Assembly (NCBI GenBank): GCA_943789365.1
Contig: CALSTV010000001.1
Coordinates: forward strand, 2,480,001-2,544,000
DNA: 64,000 nucleotides
From: an uncultured Flavobacteriaceae bacterium
GTDB lineage: Bacteria > Bacteroidota > Bacteroidia > Flavobacteriales > Flavobacteriaceae
Direction of reading: 5' to 3'
Shown here: positions 51,441-61,070 of the stretch, piece after piece
How the letters are laid out: every line of letters begins with the position of its first letter
How positions within the stretch are numbered: position 1 is the stretch's first letter
Program-made: the position numbers and the translations under genes
Notes under the pieces: model-generated
The model's database searches: none
What the model was told of the DNA's origin: nothing
The model's input: only the letters and a program-made list of their open reading frames with translations

Positions 51441-53936
51441 ATGGCAAAGAATTTAGTGATAGTAGAGTCCCCCGCAAAAGCAAAAACCATAGAAAAGTTT
51501 TTGGGAAAAGATTTTCAAGTTGAATCGAGTTTCGGTCATATTGCAGATCTACCTTCCAGCGAACTTGGAATTGATGTAGAAGGGAGCTTTTTACCCAACT
51601 ATATTGTCTCCGACGACAAAAAAGCAGTGGTAAAGAAACTAAAGTCATTGGCGAAAAAAGCAGAAACGGTTTGGTTGGCAAGTGATGAGGATCGAGAAGG
51701 AGAAGCCATTGCTTGGCATTTACAGGAGCAGTTAAAACTGACTTCAGAAAACACCAAACGTATTGTTTTTCATGAGATTACAAAAAAAGCAATTTTAAAA
51801 GCAGTTGAGAATCCTAGAGAGCTCAATTACGATATGGTAAATGCCCAACAAGCGCGTAGAGTATTAGATCGTTTGGTAGGTTATGAATTGTCTCCTGTTT
51901 TATGGAGGAAAGTAAAAGGTGGCCTTTCCGCCGGACGTGTACAATCAGTTGCGGTTCGTTTGATTGTTGAAAGAGAACGCAGTATCCAAGAATTTGCTAC
52001 GGTTGCGCATTATAAAGTAGTAGCGGAGTTTTCAAATACCAATGGAAAATCTTTCAGAGCCACAATACCTAAGAGTTTTGATTCTCGAGAAGAAGCAGCA
52101 TCTTTCTTAAATGAAGTTGCAAATGCAGATTTCTCAATTGAAGATTTACAAAAAAAACCAGCTAAAAAATCACCGGCACCGCCATTTACAACTTCTACAT
52201 TACAACAGGAAGCCTCACGTAAATTAGGTTTTGCGGTGGCAAGAACTATGCAAGTAGCACAACGTTTATACGAAGCCGGTTTGATTACATACATGAGAAC
52301 AGATAGTTTGAATCTTTCCGAAGATGCTAAAAAAGAAGCAGCAGAAGAGATTACAAATTATTACGGTGAAGCGTATAGCAAACCAAGAGTATTTAAGACC
52401 AAATCAAAAGGTGCGCAAGAAGCCCATGAGGCCATTCGACCTACCGATATGAAACGACACACTATTAGTACAGAGTTTGACCAGAATAGGTTGTATGATT
52501 TAATTTGGAAAAGAACATTGGCCTCACAAATGAGTGATGCGCAATTGGAGCGTACTAATGTAAAGATAGCCAATACAGCTAATGAAAAACTGTTTACCGC
52601 AAATGGTGAAATGATCAAGTTTGAAGGTTTCTTAAAGGTGTATCTTGAAGGGAATGATAACGAAGAAGAAGAACAAGCAGGTATGTTGCCTCAATTGGCA
52701 AAAGGTGAAGCTTTATCTTATGAGTTTATTACCGCAACACAACGATTTACAAAACCACCTTATAGATTTACCGAAGCTTCTTTAGTAAAACAACTAGAAG
52801 AACTGGGTATTGGAAGACCTTCTACTTATGCACCAACAATTTCAACAGTACAGAGAAGAGGATATATAGAAAAAGGGCAAATTGAAGGGGTGGAAAGAGA
52901 TTATGAACAGTTTGTGTTGAAGGATGGAAGTGTAAAAAACACAACACTGGTCGAAAGAGTAGGTTCTGATAAAGGGAAACTAATTCCTACCGATATTGGA
53001 AATATTGTAAATGACTTTTTAGTTGCGAACTTTTCGAACATATTAGATTTTGGATTTACGGCAAAAGTTGAAACTGATTTTGATGGAATTTCCGAAGGAA
53101 GTCAGGATTGGGTGGCTATGATAAAAGACTTTTACAAGGCATTTCATGTGACAGTAAAGGATGTTTCTGAAAATGCAGAACGCGAATCTGGAGAGCGTAT
53201 ATTAGGGAAACACCCCGAAACAGGAAGAACCATTTTGGTGCGTCTAGGGAAGTTTGGTCCAATGGCCCAAATTGGGGATCCTGAAGATGAAGAAAAACAA
53301 TTTGCAAGTCTTCAAAAGGAACAAAACTTAGGAACAATTACATTGCAAGAAGCACTAGATCTGTTCTTGTTGCCTAAAAATCTTGGTATGTACGAAGGGG
53401 AAGAAGTGGTGGTGTCCAATGGAAGATTTGGTCCTTATATCAAATTCGGAACCATGTATGTGTCTTTGGAAAGAGGTGAAAACCCAATGGAAGTAGATCT
53501 GGACCGAGCAACGGAGTTGATTGTGGCGAAACAAAAGGCAGATGCGCCTATTGCCGAATATGAAAACTTACCTGTACAAAAAGGAGTGGGTAGGTTTGGA
53601 GCATTTATTAAATGGAATGGAATGTTTATCAATGTCAATAAGAAATACGACTTTGATAACTTGACTTACGATAATATTGTAGAACTCATCGAGGATAAGA
53701 AGCGTAAGGAAGTTGAAAAAGTAATCCATAACTGGGAAGAAGAAGGTATCCGCTTAGAAAAAGCGAGATGGGGTCGTTTCAATATATTGAAAGGGAAAAT
53801 AAAAATTGAATTGCCAAAAACAACAGATGCTAAAAACATGACCTTGGAGGAAGTGAAGGCAATTATTGAGGCAAAAACACCTAAGAAAAAAACGCGAAAA
53901 GCGCCCGCAAAAAGAAAAACAACAAAAAAGAAATAA
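51441..53936 (+). CDS. topA: DNA topoisomerase I (type IA)
   Basis: An 831-residue enzyme that relaxes negative supercoils. The TOPRIM domain starts at NLVIVESPAKAKTIEKFLG and includes SDEDREGEAIAWHL; the active-site Tyr284 sits in LITYMRTDSLNLS. SAGRVQSVAVRL and GIGRPSTYAPTISTVQ are further type IA landmarks. The C-terminus replaces zinc fingers with repeated GRFGPYIKFG-type Topo_C elements and a Lys-rich tail, which is common in this phylum. Length is typical. Confidence 0.97.
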   Translation: MAKNLVIVESPAKAKTIEKFLGKDFQVESSFGHIADLPSSELGIDVEGSFLPNYIVSDDKKAVVKKLKSLAKKAETVWLASDEDREGEAIAWHLQEQLKLTSENTKRIVFHEITKKAILKAVENPRELNYDMVNAQQARRVLDRLVGYELSPVLWRKVKGGLSAGRVQSVAVRLIVERERSIQEFATVAHYKVVAEFSNTNGKSFRATIPKSFDSREEAASFLNEVANADFSIEDLQKKPAKKSPAPPFTTSTLQQEASRKLGFAVARTMQVAQRLYEAGLITYMRTDSLNLSEDAKKEAAEEITNYYGEAYSKPRVFKTKSKGAQEAHEAIRPTDMKRHTISTEFDQNRLYDLIWKRTLASQMSDAQLERTNVKIANTANEKLFTANGEMIKFEGFLKVYLEGNDNEEEEQAGMLPQLAKGEALSYEFITATQRFTKPPYRFTEASLVKQLEELGIGRPSTYAPTISTVQRRGYIEKGQIEGVERDYEQFVLKDGSVKNTTLVERVGSDKGKLIPTDIGNIVNDFLVANFSNILDFGFTAKVETDFDGISEGSQDWVAMIKDFYKAFHVTVKDVSENAERESGERILGKHPETGRTILVRLGKFGPMAQIGDPEDEEKQFASLQKEQNLGTITLQEALDLFLLPKNLGMYEGEEVVVSNGRFGPYIKFGTMYVSLERGENPMEVDLDRATELIVAKQKADAPIAEYENLPVQKGVGRFGAFIKWNGMFINVNKKYDFDNLTYDNIVELIEDKKRKEVEKVIHNWEEEGIRLEKARWGRFNILKGKIKIELPKTTDAKNMTLEEVKAIIEAKTPKKKTRKAPAKRKTTKKK

Positions 53937-53955
53937 GAAATTTTACGTCTAAAAA

Positions 53956-53985
53956 TTGCAGTTTACTCAGTAATTTTTACCTTTG
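53956..53985 (+). promoter_or_regulatory. Promoter of the ureohydrolase-like gene
   Basis: TTG at 53956-53958 and TACCTTTG at 53978-53985 are spaced by 19 bases. The gene start at 54012 gives a leader of about 20 bases. Confidence 0.65.
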
Positions 53986-54011
53986 AGAAATTAGACTTCT
54001 AATTATACCCC

Positions 54012-55169
54012 ATGAATTTAGAATTTTTAGTGCCTTTAGAAGTGTCTTTTTTAGAAGAGATATCGAATTTTTCCGAGCAGAGCTTAGCGCATACTATTGC
54101 AAAGCATAGTGAGGCCGATGGTTTGCCAGCACTGGAAAATGTAAGTGCCGCAATTATTGGAGTTCAAGAGGGTAGAGGAGCTGTTGGAAATGACACAACG
54201 GGGTATGGTCTTGAAGTAATTCGCTCCTATTTTTATAAATTATTCCCTGGTAATTGGGGACTGAATATAGTAGATCTAGGAAATATTCCACAAGGAAATA
54301 ATATCAATGACACACATTTTGCCTTGAAAGAGGTAGTGGCCGAGTTGGTCAAAAAAAACATTGTGCCTCTTATTTTAGGTGGAGGTCAAGATTTGACCTA
54401 TGCCAATTATCGAGCCTACGATAGTTTGGAACAACTGGTCAATGTCGTAGCCGTAGATGCTAAGTTTGATTTGGGTACTTTAGAAGCACCCCTGAATTCA
54501 AATTCATATCTGAGTAAGATTGTGATGGAGGAGCCGGCAAATCTTTTTAACTTCAGTAATATTGGCTACCAAACCTATTTCAATTCTCAAGAAGAAATCG
54601 ATTTATTGCAAAACTTGTCTTTTGATACCTATCGATTAGGTACGTCTAAAAACTTAGAAATAGTAGAGCCTATTATGAGAGATGCCGATGTGGTGAGTAT
54701 CGATATAGGCGCCGTTCGTAAAAGTGAAGCGCCAGCAAATGAAAATGCAAGTCCAAATGGATTCTATGGTGATGAAATTTGCGCTATAGCTCGATATGCC
54801 GGCATTAGTGATAAGGTTACTTCTTTTGGAATCTATGAATTTAATAACAGATTCGATGAACATGGGCAAACTGCACATTTGATAGCGCAGATGCTTTGGT
54901 ATTTTCTTGAAGGTATGAGCTGTCGTGCACAAGATTATCCGTTTTGCACCAAAGAAAATTACCTGAAATATTTAGTGCCCTTAGAAGAGGGGACCATGAC
55001 TTTTTATAAAAGCCATAAGAGTGGTCGTTGGTGGCTTGAAATTCACACAATGACCGACAATAAATACAAAAGACATGCGTTAATACCGTGTACGCATCAA
55101 GATTATTTAGAGGCTTCAGCACAGAATATTCCTGAAAGATGGTATAAGGCATTACGAAAATTGAATTAA
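54012..55169 (+). CDS. Ureohydrolase-fold (arginase/formimidoylglutamase-like) protein with altered metal sites
   Basis: A 385-residue protein that follows the arginase superfamily order of motifs but with changed ligands. GGDHS is replaced by GGGQD at 123-127 (His to Gln126), DAHxD by DAKFD at 149-153 (His to Lys151), and SxDxDxxDP by SIDIGAVR at 229-236 (second Asp to Gly233). A binuclear manganese site therefore looks incomplete, so hydrolysis of a guanidino compound is doubtful. No signal peptide is present. It is sandwiched between topA and gldK, the first gene of the T9SS motor operon. A role linked to T9SS or gliding is possible but inferred only from position. Confidence 0.85.
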   Translation: MNLEFLVPLEVSFLEEISNFSEQSLAHTIAKHSEADGLPALENVSAAIIGVQEGRGAVGNDTTGYGLEVIRSYFYKLFPGNWGLNIVDLGNIPQGNNINDTHFALKEVVAELVKKNIVPLILGGGQDLTYANYRAYDSLEQLVNVVAVDAKFDLGTLEAPLNSNSYLSKIVMEEPANLFNFSNIGYQTYFNSQEEIDLLQNLSFDTYRLGTSKNLEIVEPIMRDADVVSIDIGAVRKSEAPANENASPNGFYGDEICAIARYAGISDKVTSFGIYEFNNRFDEHGQTAHLIAQMLWYFLEGMSCRAQDYPFCTKENYLKYLVPLEEGTMTFYKSHKSGRWWLEIHTMTDNKYKRHALIPCTHQDYLEASAQNIPERWYKALRKLN

Positions 55170-55241
55170 TAAGTAAAAAATGAGCGCAGTTTGAGATAGC
55201 TAAAATTTTCATAAAGGTTGGTGTTTATTGCCTTAAAAACG

Positions 55242-55272
55242 TTGCTTTTATTGAAAAAAAATGATAGGTTTA
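55242..55272 (+). promoter_or_regulatory. Possible promoter of gldKLMN
   Basis: TTG at 55242-55244 and TAGGTTTA at 55265-55272 are 20 bases apart; the -7 box has one mismatch to TAnnTTTG. The ATG of gldK lies at 55302. Confidence 0.45.
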
Positions 55273-55301
55273 CGCTCAATTACGAAAGATAAGAATAGAA
55301 T

Positions 55302-56678
55302 ATGAAGAAAATAGCAGTATATATAGTATTAATTTTAGCGATATATAGTTGTGGTTCAAATGATAGAGGTGAGGTAATAGGTAGGAAGTCTGGAAGTAAA
55401 TGGTTTACCGAAAAACCTTATGGTATGGTTCTAATTCCTGGTGGTGCATTTACCATGGGAAAAGTAGACGAAGACCCGTTTGGAGGTATAAGTACTACCC
55501 CAAGAACTGTGACTGTTAAGAAATATTATATGGATGAATCTGAAATCACCAATAGTGAGTATACAGAATTTGTCGAATGGGTTCGAGATTCTATAGTACG
55601 TACCGAGTTAGCATTGGCGGCAGATGAAATGTCGTACCTAACAGATGCTGGAGAAGAAGGTAGTGATGAAGGGATATTTAGATATCAGTTTGTAGAAGTA
55701 GATACAACCAATGCCAACGAGTACGAACGGTATATGTTCGACAATTACGGTGGTACGGGTGATGTGAATTCACTTACAGAAGGACGTGGATTGAATTGGA
55801 GAGAGCCTATTATTTGGGATAAGCGCGAATACTTAGATGCGGCCTATTCAGAGGTTATGGATAGTATGTATCTTCCAATGGAAGACACTTTTGAAGGAGA
55901 ACGTATTTTGAACGTAAAAAAATTAAAATACACGTATTCATTGTTTGATAAAGGAGAAGCAGCAAAAAGTAAAACAGGTACAAGAAAGGACTTTATTATT
56001 CATGAAGACGTTTCTGTATACCCAGATACAACAGTTTGGGTTAAAGATTTTAGCTACTCTTATAACGATCCTATTCACGAAGAGTATTTTTGGCATGATG
56101 CCTATGCCGACTATCCAGTGGTGGGTGTAAATTGGTATCAAGCACGTGCTTTTTGTAATTGGAAGACAAAAAAGAAAAACGATTATTTAAGATCTCGTAA
56201 AAATCCGGTAAGAGTTCCTGTATTTAGATTGCCAACAGAGGCAGAATGGGAATTTGCGGCTAGAGGAGGTCTCGATCATGGTACATACCCATGGGGAGGT
56301 CCATACACAACAAGCGATAGAGGTTGTTTTTTAGCTAACTTTAAACCCGTTAGAGGAAATTACGCGATAGACGGAGCCTTGTATACAGTTGAAGCTTATT
56401 CGTACAACCCGAATGGCTATGGATTGTACAATATGGCAGGAAACGCAGCAGAATGGACAAGTACCGCCTACAATGAAGGGTCTTATAAAACGGGATCGAG
56501 TATCAACGCAAATATTGAAGATTTAGAAAATAAGAGAAAAGTAATACGTGGAGGTTCATGGAAAGATATTGCCTATTTCCTTCAAGTAAGTACTAGAGAC
56601 TATGAATATGCAGACTCCTTAAAAAGTTATATCGGTTTTAGAACTGTGCAGGACTTTTTAGGAACGTCAACCAAATAA
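55302..56678 (+). CDS. gldK: Gliding motility/T9SS lipoprotein GldK
   Basis: A 458-residue outer-membrane lipoprotein (lipobox AIYSC, Cys17) that forms the periplasmic ring of the T9SS with GldN. It has the formylglycine-generating-enzyme (SUMF1-like) fold: GMVLIPGGAFTMGK near residue 40, VVGVNWYQARAFCNW, RLPTEAEWEFAARGG, and GNAAEWTS near the C-terminus with KVIRGGSWKD. The redox cysteines of true sulfatase-modifying enzymes are not evident, as in other GldK/PorK proteins. First gene of gldKLMN. Confidence 0.95.
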   Translation: MKKIAVYIVLILAIYSCGSNDRGEVIGRKSGSKWFTEKPYGMVLIPGGAFTMGKVDEDPFGGISTTPRTVTVKKYYMDESEITNSEYTEFVEWVRDSIVRTELALAADEMSYLTDAGEEGSDEGIFRYQFVEVDTTNANEYERYMFDNYGGTGDVNSLTEGRGLNWREPIIWDKREYLDAAYSEVMDSMYLPMEDTFEGERILNVKKLKYTYSLFDKGEAAKSKTGTRKDFIIHEDVSVYPDTTVWVKDFSYSYNDPIHEEYFWHDAYADYPVVGVNWYQARAFCNWKTKKKNDYLRSRKNPVRVPVFRLPTEAEWEFAARGGLDHGTYPWGGPYTTSDRGCFLANFKPVRGNYAIDGALYTVEAYSYNPNGYGLYNMAGNAAEWTSTAYNEGSYKTGSSINANIEDLENKRKVIRGGSWKDIAYFLQVSTRDYEYADSLKSYIGFRTVQDFLGTSTK

Positions 56679-56727
56679 ATTACGAATAAATAATTATAAA
56701 CCACTATCCCCCTAACACAGAACTATT

Positions 56728-57360
56728 ATGGCACAATCAGTAAAAAGCAAGAAAATTTTAAATATGGTATACGGACTAGGAGCGTCGATCGTTTTGATTG
56801 GAGCTTTGTTCAAAATATTGCACTTCCAAATAGGTATCCTAACCGGTGGTGTGATGCTTACCGTTGGTCTATTGACCGAAGCATTTATCTTTGCCTATTC
56901 AGCTTTCTTTGAACCTATTGAAGAAGATTTAGATTGGACACAAGTATATCCAGAATTGGTTGGAGGTACCGCCAAAGAAAAAGATCCCAATGCCAAAGGT
57001 ATTCTTACGCAACGCTTAGATGATATGCTAAAAGAAGCAAACTTAGATGCTGAATTAGTGAAAAGTTTATCGCAAAGTATCGCAAATTTTAAAGGAGCGG
57101 CAGAAAGTATAAACTCCTCTGTAGATACCGTTGCAAATACGCATAAATACAACGAAGAAATGGCGGTTGCAGCCGTTCACTTAGAGTCGTTGAATAGCTT
57201 GTACAAAGTACAGTCTGAAAACTCTGAACGTCAATCTTTCCTAAATGAATCTATGTTAAAGCACACTGAGAAATTAGAAGTGCAAATGGAAGCCTTGGCA
57301 AACAACCTTTCTTCATTGAACTCTGTTTATGGAGGAATGTTAACTGCAATGAATAAGTAA
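56728..57360 (+). CDS. gldL: Gliding motility/T9SS motor protein GldL
   Basis: A 210-residue inner-membrane protein. Two adjacent transmembrane helices (about 12-30 and 38-58), the first containing VYGLGASIVLIGALFKILHF with the functional Glu in the second (LTEAFIFAYSAF), are the proton-driven motor element together with GldM. The remaining 140 residues form a cytoplasmic coiled-coil region ending LNSVYGGMLTAMNK. It follows gldK by 49 bases and precedes gldM by 34. Confidence 0.95.
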   Translation: MAQSVKSKKILNMVYGLGASIVLIGALFKILHFQIGILTGGVMLTVGLLTEAFIFAYSAFFEPIEEDLDWTQVYPELVGGTAKEKDPNAKGILTQRLDDMLKEANLDAELVKSLSQSIANFKGAAESINSSVDTVANTHKYNEEMAVAAVHLESLNSLYKVQSENSERQSFLNESMLKHTEKLEVQMEALANNLSSLNSVYGGMLTAMNK

Positions 57361-57394
57361 TTAGTAATCAAATTTTAAACAAAACTAATTAGTT

Positions 57395-58954
57395 ATGGCA
57401 GGAGGAAAACAATCAGCAAGGCAGAAGATGATCAACTTTATGTATCTTGTATTTATAGCCATGTTGGCATTAAATATGGGAAAAAAGGTGTTGTCGTCTT
57501 TTGGTTACTTAAATGAAAAATTAGAAGATTCAAATGTTACCGCAACAGGTGATATTGAATTTGTTCTGAGTGATCTAAGCGTAAAGGCTTCAGAACAACC
57601 AGAAAAATACGGTGAACTCAATAACAAAGCCGTTAAGATAAATAAATTGTCGACAGAATTTTACAGCTATTTAAAAGGCGTAAAGGATACGTTGTTGTCG
57701 ACCGTAGACTCAGAATTACACAAAGATTACGAATCATTAGATACAGAGACAGCAGGTAATGAGTTTTTCTTTTTGGGAGAAGCAAAATTAACCCCACAAG
57801 GTGAAACCTTTGTCGCAAACATTAATAAGTATCGCGACGCTGTTATCGAAGTACTGGGAGATTCTATCAAAACAGATGTTTTGAAAAACTTGAACAATCG
57901 TTTTAATACGGAAGATCAAGAACTTAAAGGAGGTGTTACCCAACCTTGGATTCGTAACCGTTACGAAGGCTTTCCTTTGGTGGCGACATTGACCAATATT
58001 TCCGTAATTCAATCGGATGTAAAAACATCTGAAAAGGAAATTTACAACTCCTTGTTAGGAAAACAACTATCTGCAGATGCTTCTATTAGTAGTAATACCT
58101 ATAGAGCCATCGTGATGCCTAGCAAACCTGCGTATTTCGAAGGTGAACAGTTTGAAGGAACCATTGTATTAGGTAAATACGACCCGAGTTTAAAACCCGA
58201 CCATTTAACCGTAAATGGTAGAGATTATACAGAAAGAGATGAAGATGGAGCAGCTTTGGTGAAATTTAAAGCTGGAAAAGTGGGAGAAAATAACATTACT
58301 GGAGAGTTCGTGTTTATGCAAGACGGAGAACCGGTAACGATACCTGTGATATCATCTTATTTAGTAGTGCCAAAACCAAACTCTGCCGTGGTATCTGCCG
58401 ATAAAATGAATGTGGTATACCGTGGGGTACAGAATCCTATTACCATATCTATTCCTGGGGTGTCAGACAACAATGTAAAAGCTTCTGCAGTTGGTTTGAA
58501 ACGTATCAAAGGAACAAAGTATATGCTTTCACCTGGAAAAGGAAAAGAAGTAGTTATAAACGTTACAGGTAAAACGAGTGATGGTACGCCTATCAAATCA
58601 CCACCTGTAAAGTTTAGAATCAAAGACATTCCACCTCCGGCAGCCACAATTAGAAGGCAATTTGGAAGCATTAAAATGCCAAAATCGAGTTTGTCTAAAT
58701 CGACGATCGATGCGGAATTGGTAGATTTTGATTTTGATTTGAAATTGAGAGTATCTTCCTTTAAAGTGAAAATACCAGGGCAATCTACCGTATTGGTAAA
58801 TGGTACTAAATTTGATGCTAGAGCTCAAAAAGCTTTGTTGAAAGCAAGAAGAGGTGATGTTGTGAGTATTTTTGATGTAAAAGCTTCAATTGTTGGGAAC
58901 TCAAGTTATAGATTGAAAGGAGTAATGCCATTGAGTGTTGTAATTTCTAACTAA
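57395..58954 (+). CDS. gldM: Gliding motility/T9SS motor protein GldM
   Basis: A 519-residue bitopic inner-membrane protein that spans the periplasm and transmits motor energy to GldK/GldN. It opens with MAGGKQSARQKMINFMYLVFIAMLALNMGKKVL, the signature single transmembrane helix, followed by a helical domain and then Ig-like periplasmic domains (from about residue 220). FIVMPSKPAYFEGE-type residues (AIVMPSKPAYFEG) mark the domain border. Length is typical. Confidence 0.95.
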   Translation: MAGGKQSARQKMINFMYLVFIAMLALNMGKKVLSSFGYLNEKLEDSNVTATGDIEFVLSDLSVKASEQPEKYGELNNKAVKINKLSTEFYSYLKGVKDTLLSTVDSELHKDYESLDTETAGNEFFFLGEAKLTPQGETFVANINKYRDAVIEVLGDSIKTDVLKNLNNRFNTEDQELKGGVTQPWIRNRYEGFPLVATLTNISVIQSDVKTSEKEIYNSLLGKQLSADASISSNTYRAIVMPSKPAYFEGEQFEGTIVLGKYDPSLKPDHLTVNGRDYTERDEDGAALVKFKAGKVGENNITGEFVFMQDGEPVTIPVISSYLVVPKPNSAVVSADKMNVVYRGVQNPITISIPGVSDNNVKASAVGLKRIKGTKYMLSPGKGKEVVINVTGKTSDGTPIKSPPVKFRIKDIPPPAATIRRQFGSIKMPKSSLSKSTIDAELVDFDFDLKLRVSSFKVKIPGQSTVLVNGTKFDARAQKALLKARRGDVVSIFDVKASIVGNSSYRLKGVMPLSVVISN

Positions 58955-59043
58955 TATTAATTAGACAATTGCTGACAAAATTAAGTGCCGAGTTTTCTGT
59001 ATAAAACTACAAAGAATAAAGTGCGAATTGTAAAAAAAACAAA

Positions 59044-59952
59044 ATGATGAAATTGAAAAGTTATTTACTATTAGGGATGGTTGTTTTAAGCATAAGTGCT
59101 GGAAATGCCCAAGCTGATTTTAATATGCTGAATGCAAAGAATCCGGAGGAAATAGGGAAAGTACCTGAAGAACGAGTGATTGCTTCTAAAGACAAACCAT
59201 TGCCTTATGGATATGTTGATGATAGAGATATTTTATGGTCAAAAATTGTATGGGAACATATCGATTTGAACGAAAGAATCAATATGCCTTTGTATTACCC
59301 TATCGATTCTACCTATGTAAATAGTAGTAGAAAGTCATTGTTTTATACATTGCTCAGAGGTATTAAGAAAGGAGATATCAAAGAGGTGTACGACGATTCG
59401 TTCTTTAAATCGAAATTGACGATGAAGGACATCAATCAGAAATTAACACGTGTGGATACTTCTGACTATGCCTATGAATTGTTGAATGAAGGTGAGACGG
59501 ATATCAAAGATTTTGTAGATGAGATATCAATAAAATCGGAAGATATTGACGGTTATAGAATTAAAGGTATTTGGTATTTCGACAAGAAGCACGGTGAGCT
59601 TAAGTACCGTTTGTTAGCCTTAGCGCCTATGGCACCTGACGTTCAAATTCTTGGTAGAGATGATATTGAAGCAGAAGAGAGTTTGCCTTTGTTTTGGGTG
59701 TTCTATCCAGATACTCGTGAAGTGTTACACGAAGGCTATGCGTTTAATGAAAGAAACCATCGATCGCCAATTTCATTTGATGATATTTTGAATTCAAGAC
59801 GGTTTACATCTGTTATTTTAAGAGAAGAAAACTTATACGGTAATAGAAGTATTGCCGATTATATTCAAGGAAACGCACTGTTCCAGATTATGGAATCTGA
59901 GCGTATTAGAGAAAGTATTCGAGATAAAGAATTAGATATGTGGAATTACTAA
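59044..59952 (+). CDS. gldN: Gliding motility/T9SS protein GldN
   Basis: A 302-residue periplasmic protein with signal peptide ending SAGNAQ. Characteristic blocks are RDILWSKIVWEHIDLNERINMPLYYP, the PLFWVFYPDTREVLHEGYAFNERN region, and the C-terminal RIRESIRDKELDMWNY. It partners GldK in the ring. It ends the gldKLMN operon; a strong hairpin terminator follows 23 bases after its stop. Confidence 0.95.
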   Translation: MMKLKSYLLLGMVVLSISAGNAQADFNMLNAKNPEEIGKVPEERVIASKDKPLPYGYVDDRDILWSKIVWEHIDLNERINMPLYYPIDSTYVNSSRKSLFYTLLRGIKKGDIKEVYDDSFFKSKLTMKDINQKLTRVDTSDYAYELLNEGETDIKDFVDEISIKSEDIDGYRIKGIWYFDKKHGELKYRLLALAPMAPDVQILGRDDIEAEESLPLFWVFYPDTREVLHEGYAFNERNHRSPISFDDILNSRRFTSVILREENLYGNRSIADYIQGNALFQIMESERIRESIRDKELDMWNY

Positions 59953-59974
59953 TTCTTTAGAAATCACAATAATT

Positions 59975-60013
59975 AAAACTCTTGTATACGTTGCTATACA
60001 AGAGTTTTTTTTT
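59975..60013 (+). terminator. Rho-independent terminator after gldN
   Basis: A 14-bp perfect stem (AAAACTCTTGTATA with TATACAAGAGTTTT, loop CGTTGC) is followed by nine T residues. It closes the gldKLMN unit, just ahead of the next gene's ATG at 60027. Confidence 0.92.
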
Positions 60014-60026
60014 ACACCTTTGCACC

Positions 60027-61070
60027 ATGGAAGTAGAGTTTATAATCGTTGGTTTTGGATTGGCCGGAATGGCATTTGCAGAAACGCTAGAAGAACACAA
60101 TAGAAGCTTTGTCGTGTTTGAAGATGCATCACAAACCTCGTCCAATGTAGCAGGTGGTGTGTACAACCCAGTTATACTAAAGAGATTTACGCCTGTTTGG
60201 AATGGTACGGAGCAGTTAGGAATCGCACTTCCTTTTTATCGGAAACTCGAAAATCGTTTTCAAAACACTTATGATTATAAGTTCGATACCTACCGCATCT
60301 TTAAATCAGTTGAAGAACAAAACAACTGGTTTACTGCCGCAGATAAACCGTTACTAGCACCTTATGTTGATACAAAAATTGTCTATGACAAACACAAAGG
60401 TATTGTTGCAGAAAGCGGATATGGACGTTTAAAACAAACCGGTAGAATAGATACGAAAGCGTTATTGACCGATTACAAAAAGGAACTTGAAAAAAAGGAG
60501 CTGATTCGTTATGAGTCGTTTGCGTATGAAAAACTTGTTCTGAGCGATTCAAAGGTTGTTTACAAAGATATTTCTGCAAAACACGTTGTGTTCTGTGAGG
60601 GGTACGGTTTGCATAAAAACCCGTTTTTTAACCATTTACCAATGAATGAAGCAAAAGGTGAATTGCTAACTATTCATGCGCCTGATTTAAATGTGGATTT
60701 TTTAATAAAAGCAGCCGTATTTGTTTTGCCCCTCGGCAATGATTTGTATAAAGTAGGGGCTACTTTCAATTGGAAAGATAAAACCTCTTTAACAACGGAA
60801 GAGGGTAAAAAAGAATTGCTAGAAAAATTAGAAACCTTTATCAAGTGTCCTTATACCATAGTTTCACAATCCGCGGGTATTCGACCGACTGTTAAAGATA
60901 GAAGGCCCTTGTTAGGTATTCATCCAAATTATAAACAACTGGTTTTATTGAACGGATTAGGTACGCGTGGTGTGATGATTGCGCCTACAGCAGCTAGGGA
61001 CTTATATAAGTATTTAATTGAAGGAATTCCCTTAGACAAAGAAGTAGATATTGCCAGATACTTCGTTTAA
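60027..61070 (+). CDS. FAD-dependent oxidoreductase (DAO family)
   Basis: A 347-residue flavoprotein from ATG 60027; an upstream TTG at 59982 would put the start inside the gldN terminator and is rejected. The N-terminal dinucleotide motif is IIVGFGLAGMAFAETLEEHN. SAGIRPTVKDRRPLLGIHP and LNGLGTRGVMIAPTAAR near the C-terminus are typical of the D-amino-acid-oxidase/glycine-oxidase-like group. The substrate is unknown. It follows gldN, a neighbourhood often seen in flavobacteria, and its last four bases overlap the convergent DUF983 gene. Confidence 0.9.
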   Translation: MEVEFIIVGFGLAGMAFAETLEEHNRSFVVFEDASQTSSNVAGGVYNPVILKRFTPVWNGTEQLGIALPFYRKLENRFQNTYDYKFDTYRIFKSVEEQNNWFTAADKPLLAPYVDTKIVYDKHKGIVAESGYGRLKQTGRIDTKALLTDYKKELEKKELIRYESFAYEKLVLSDSKVVYKDISAKHVVFCEGYGLHKNPFFNHLPMNEAKGELLTIHAPDLNVDFLIKAAVFVLPLGNDLYKVGATFNWKDKTSLTTEEGKKELLEKLETFIKCPYTIVSQSAGIRPTVKDRRPLLGIHPNYKQLVLLNGLGTRGVMIAPTAARDLYKYLIEGIPLDKEVDIARYFV

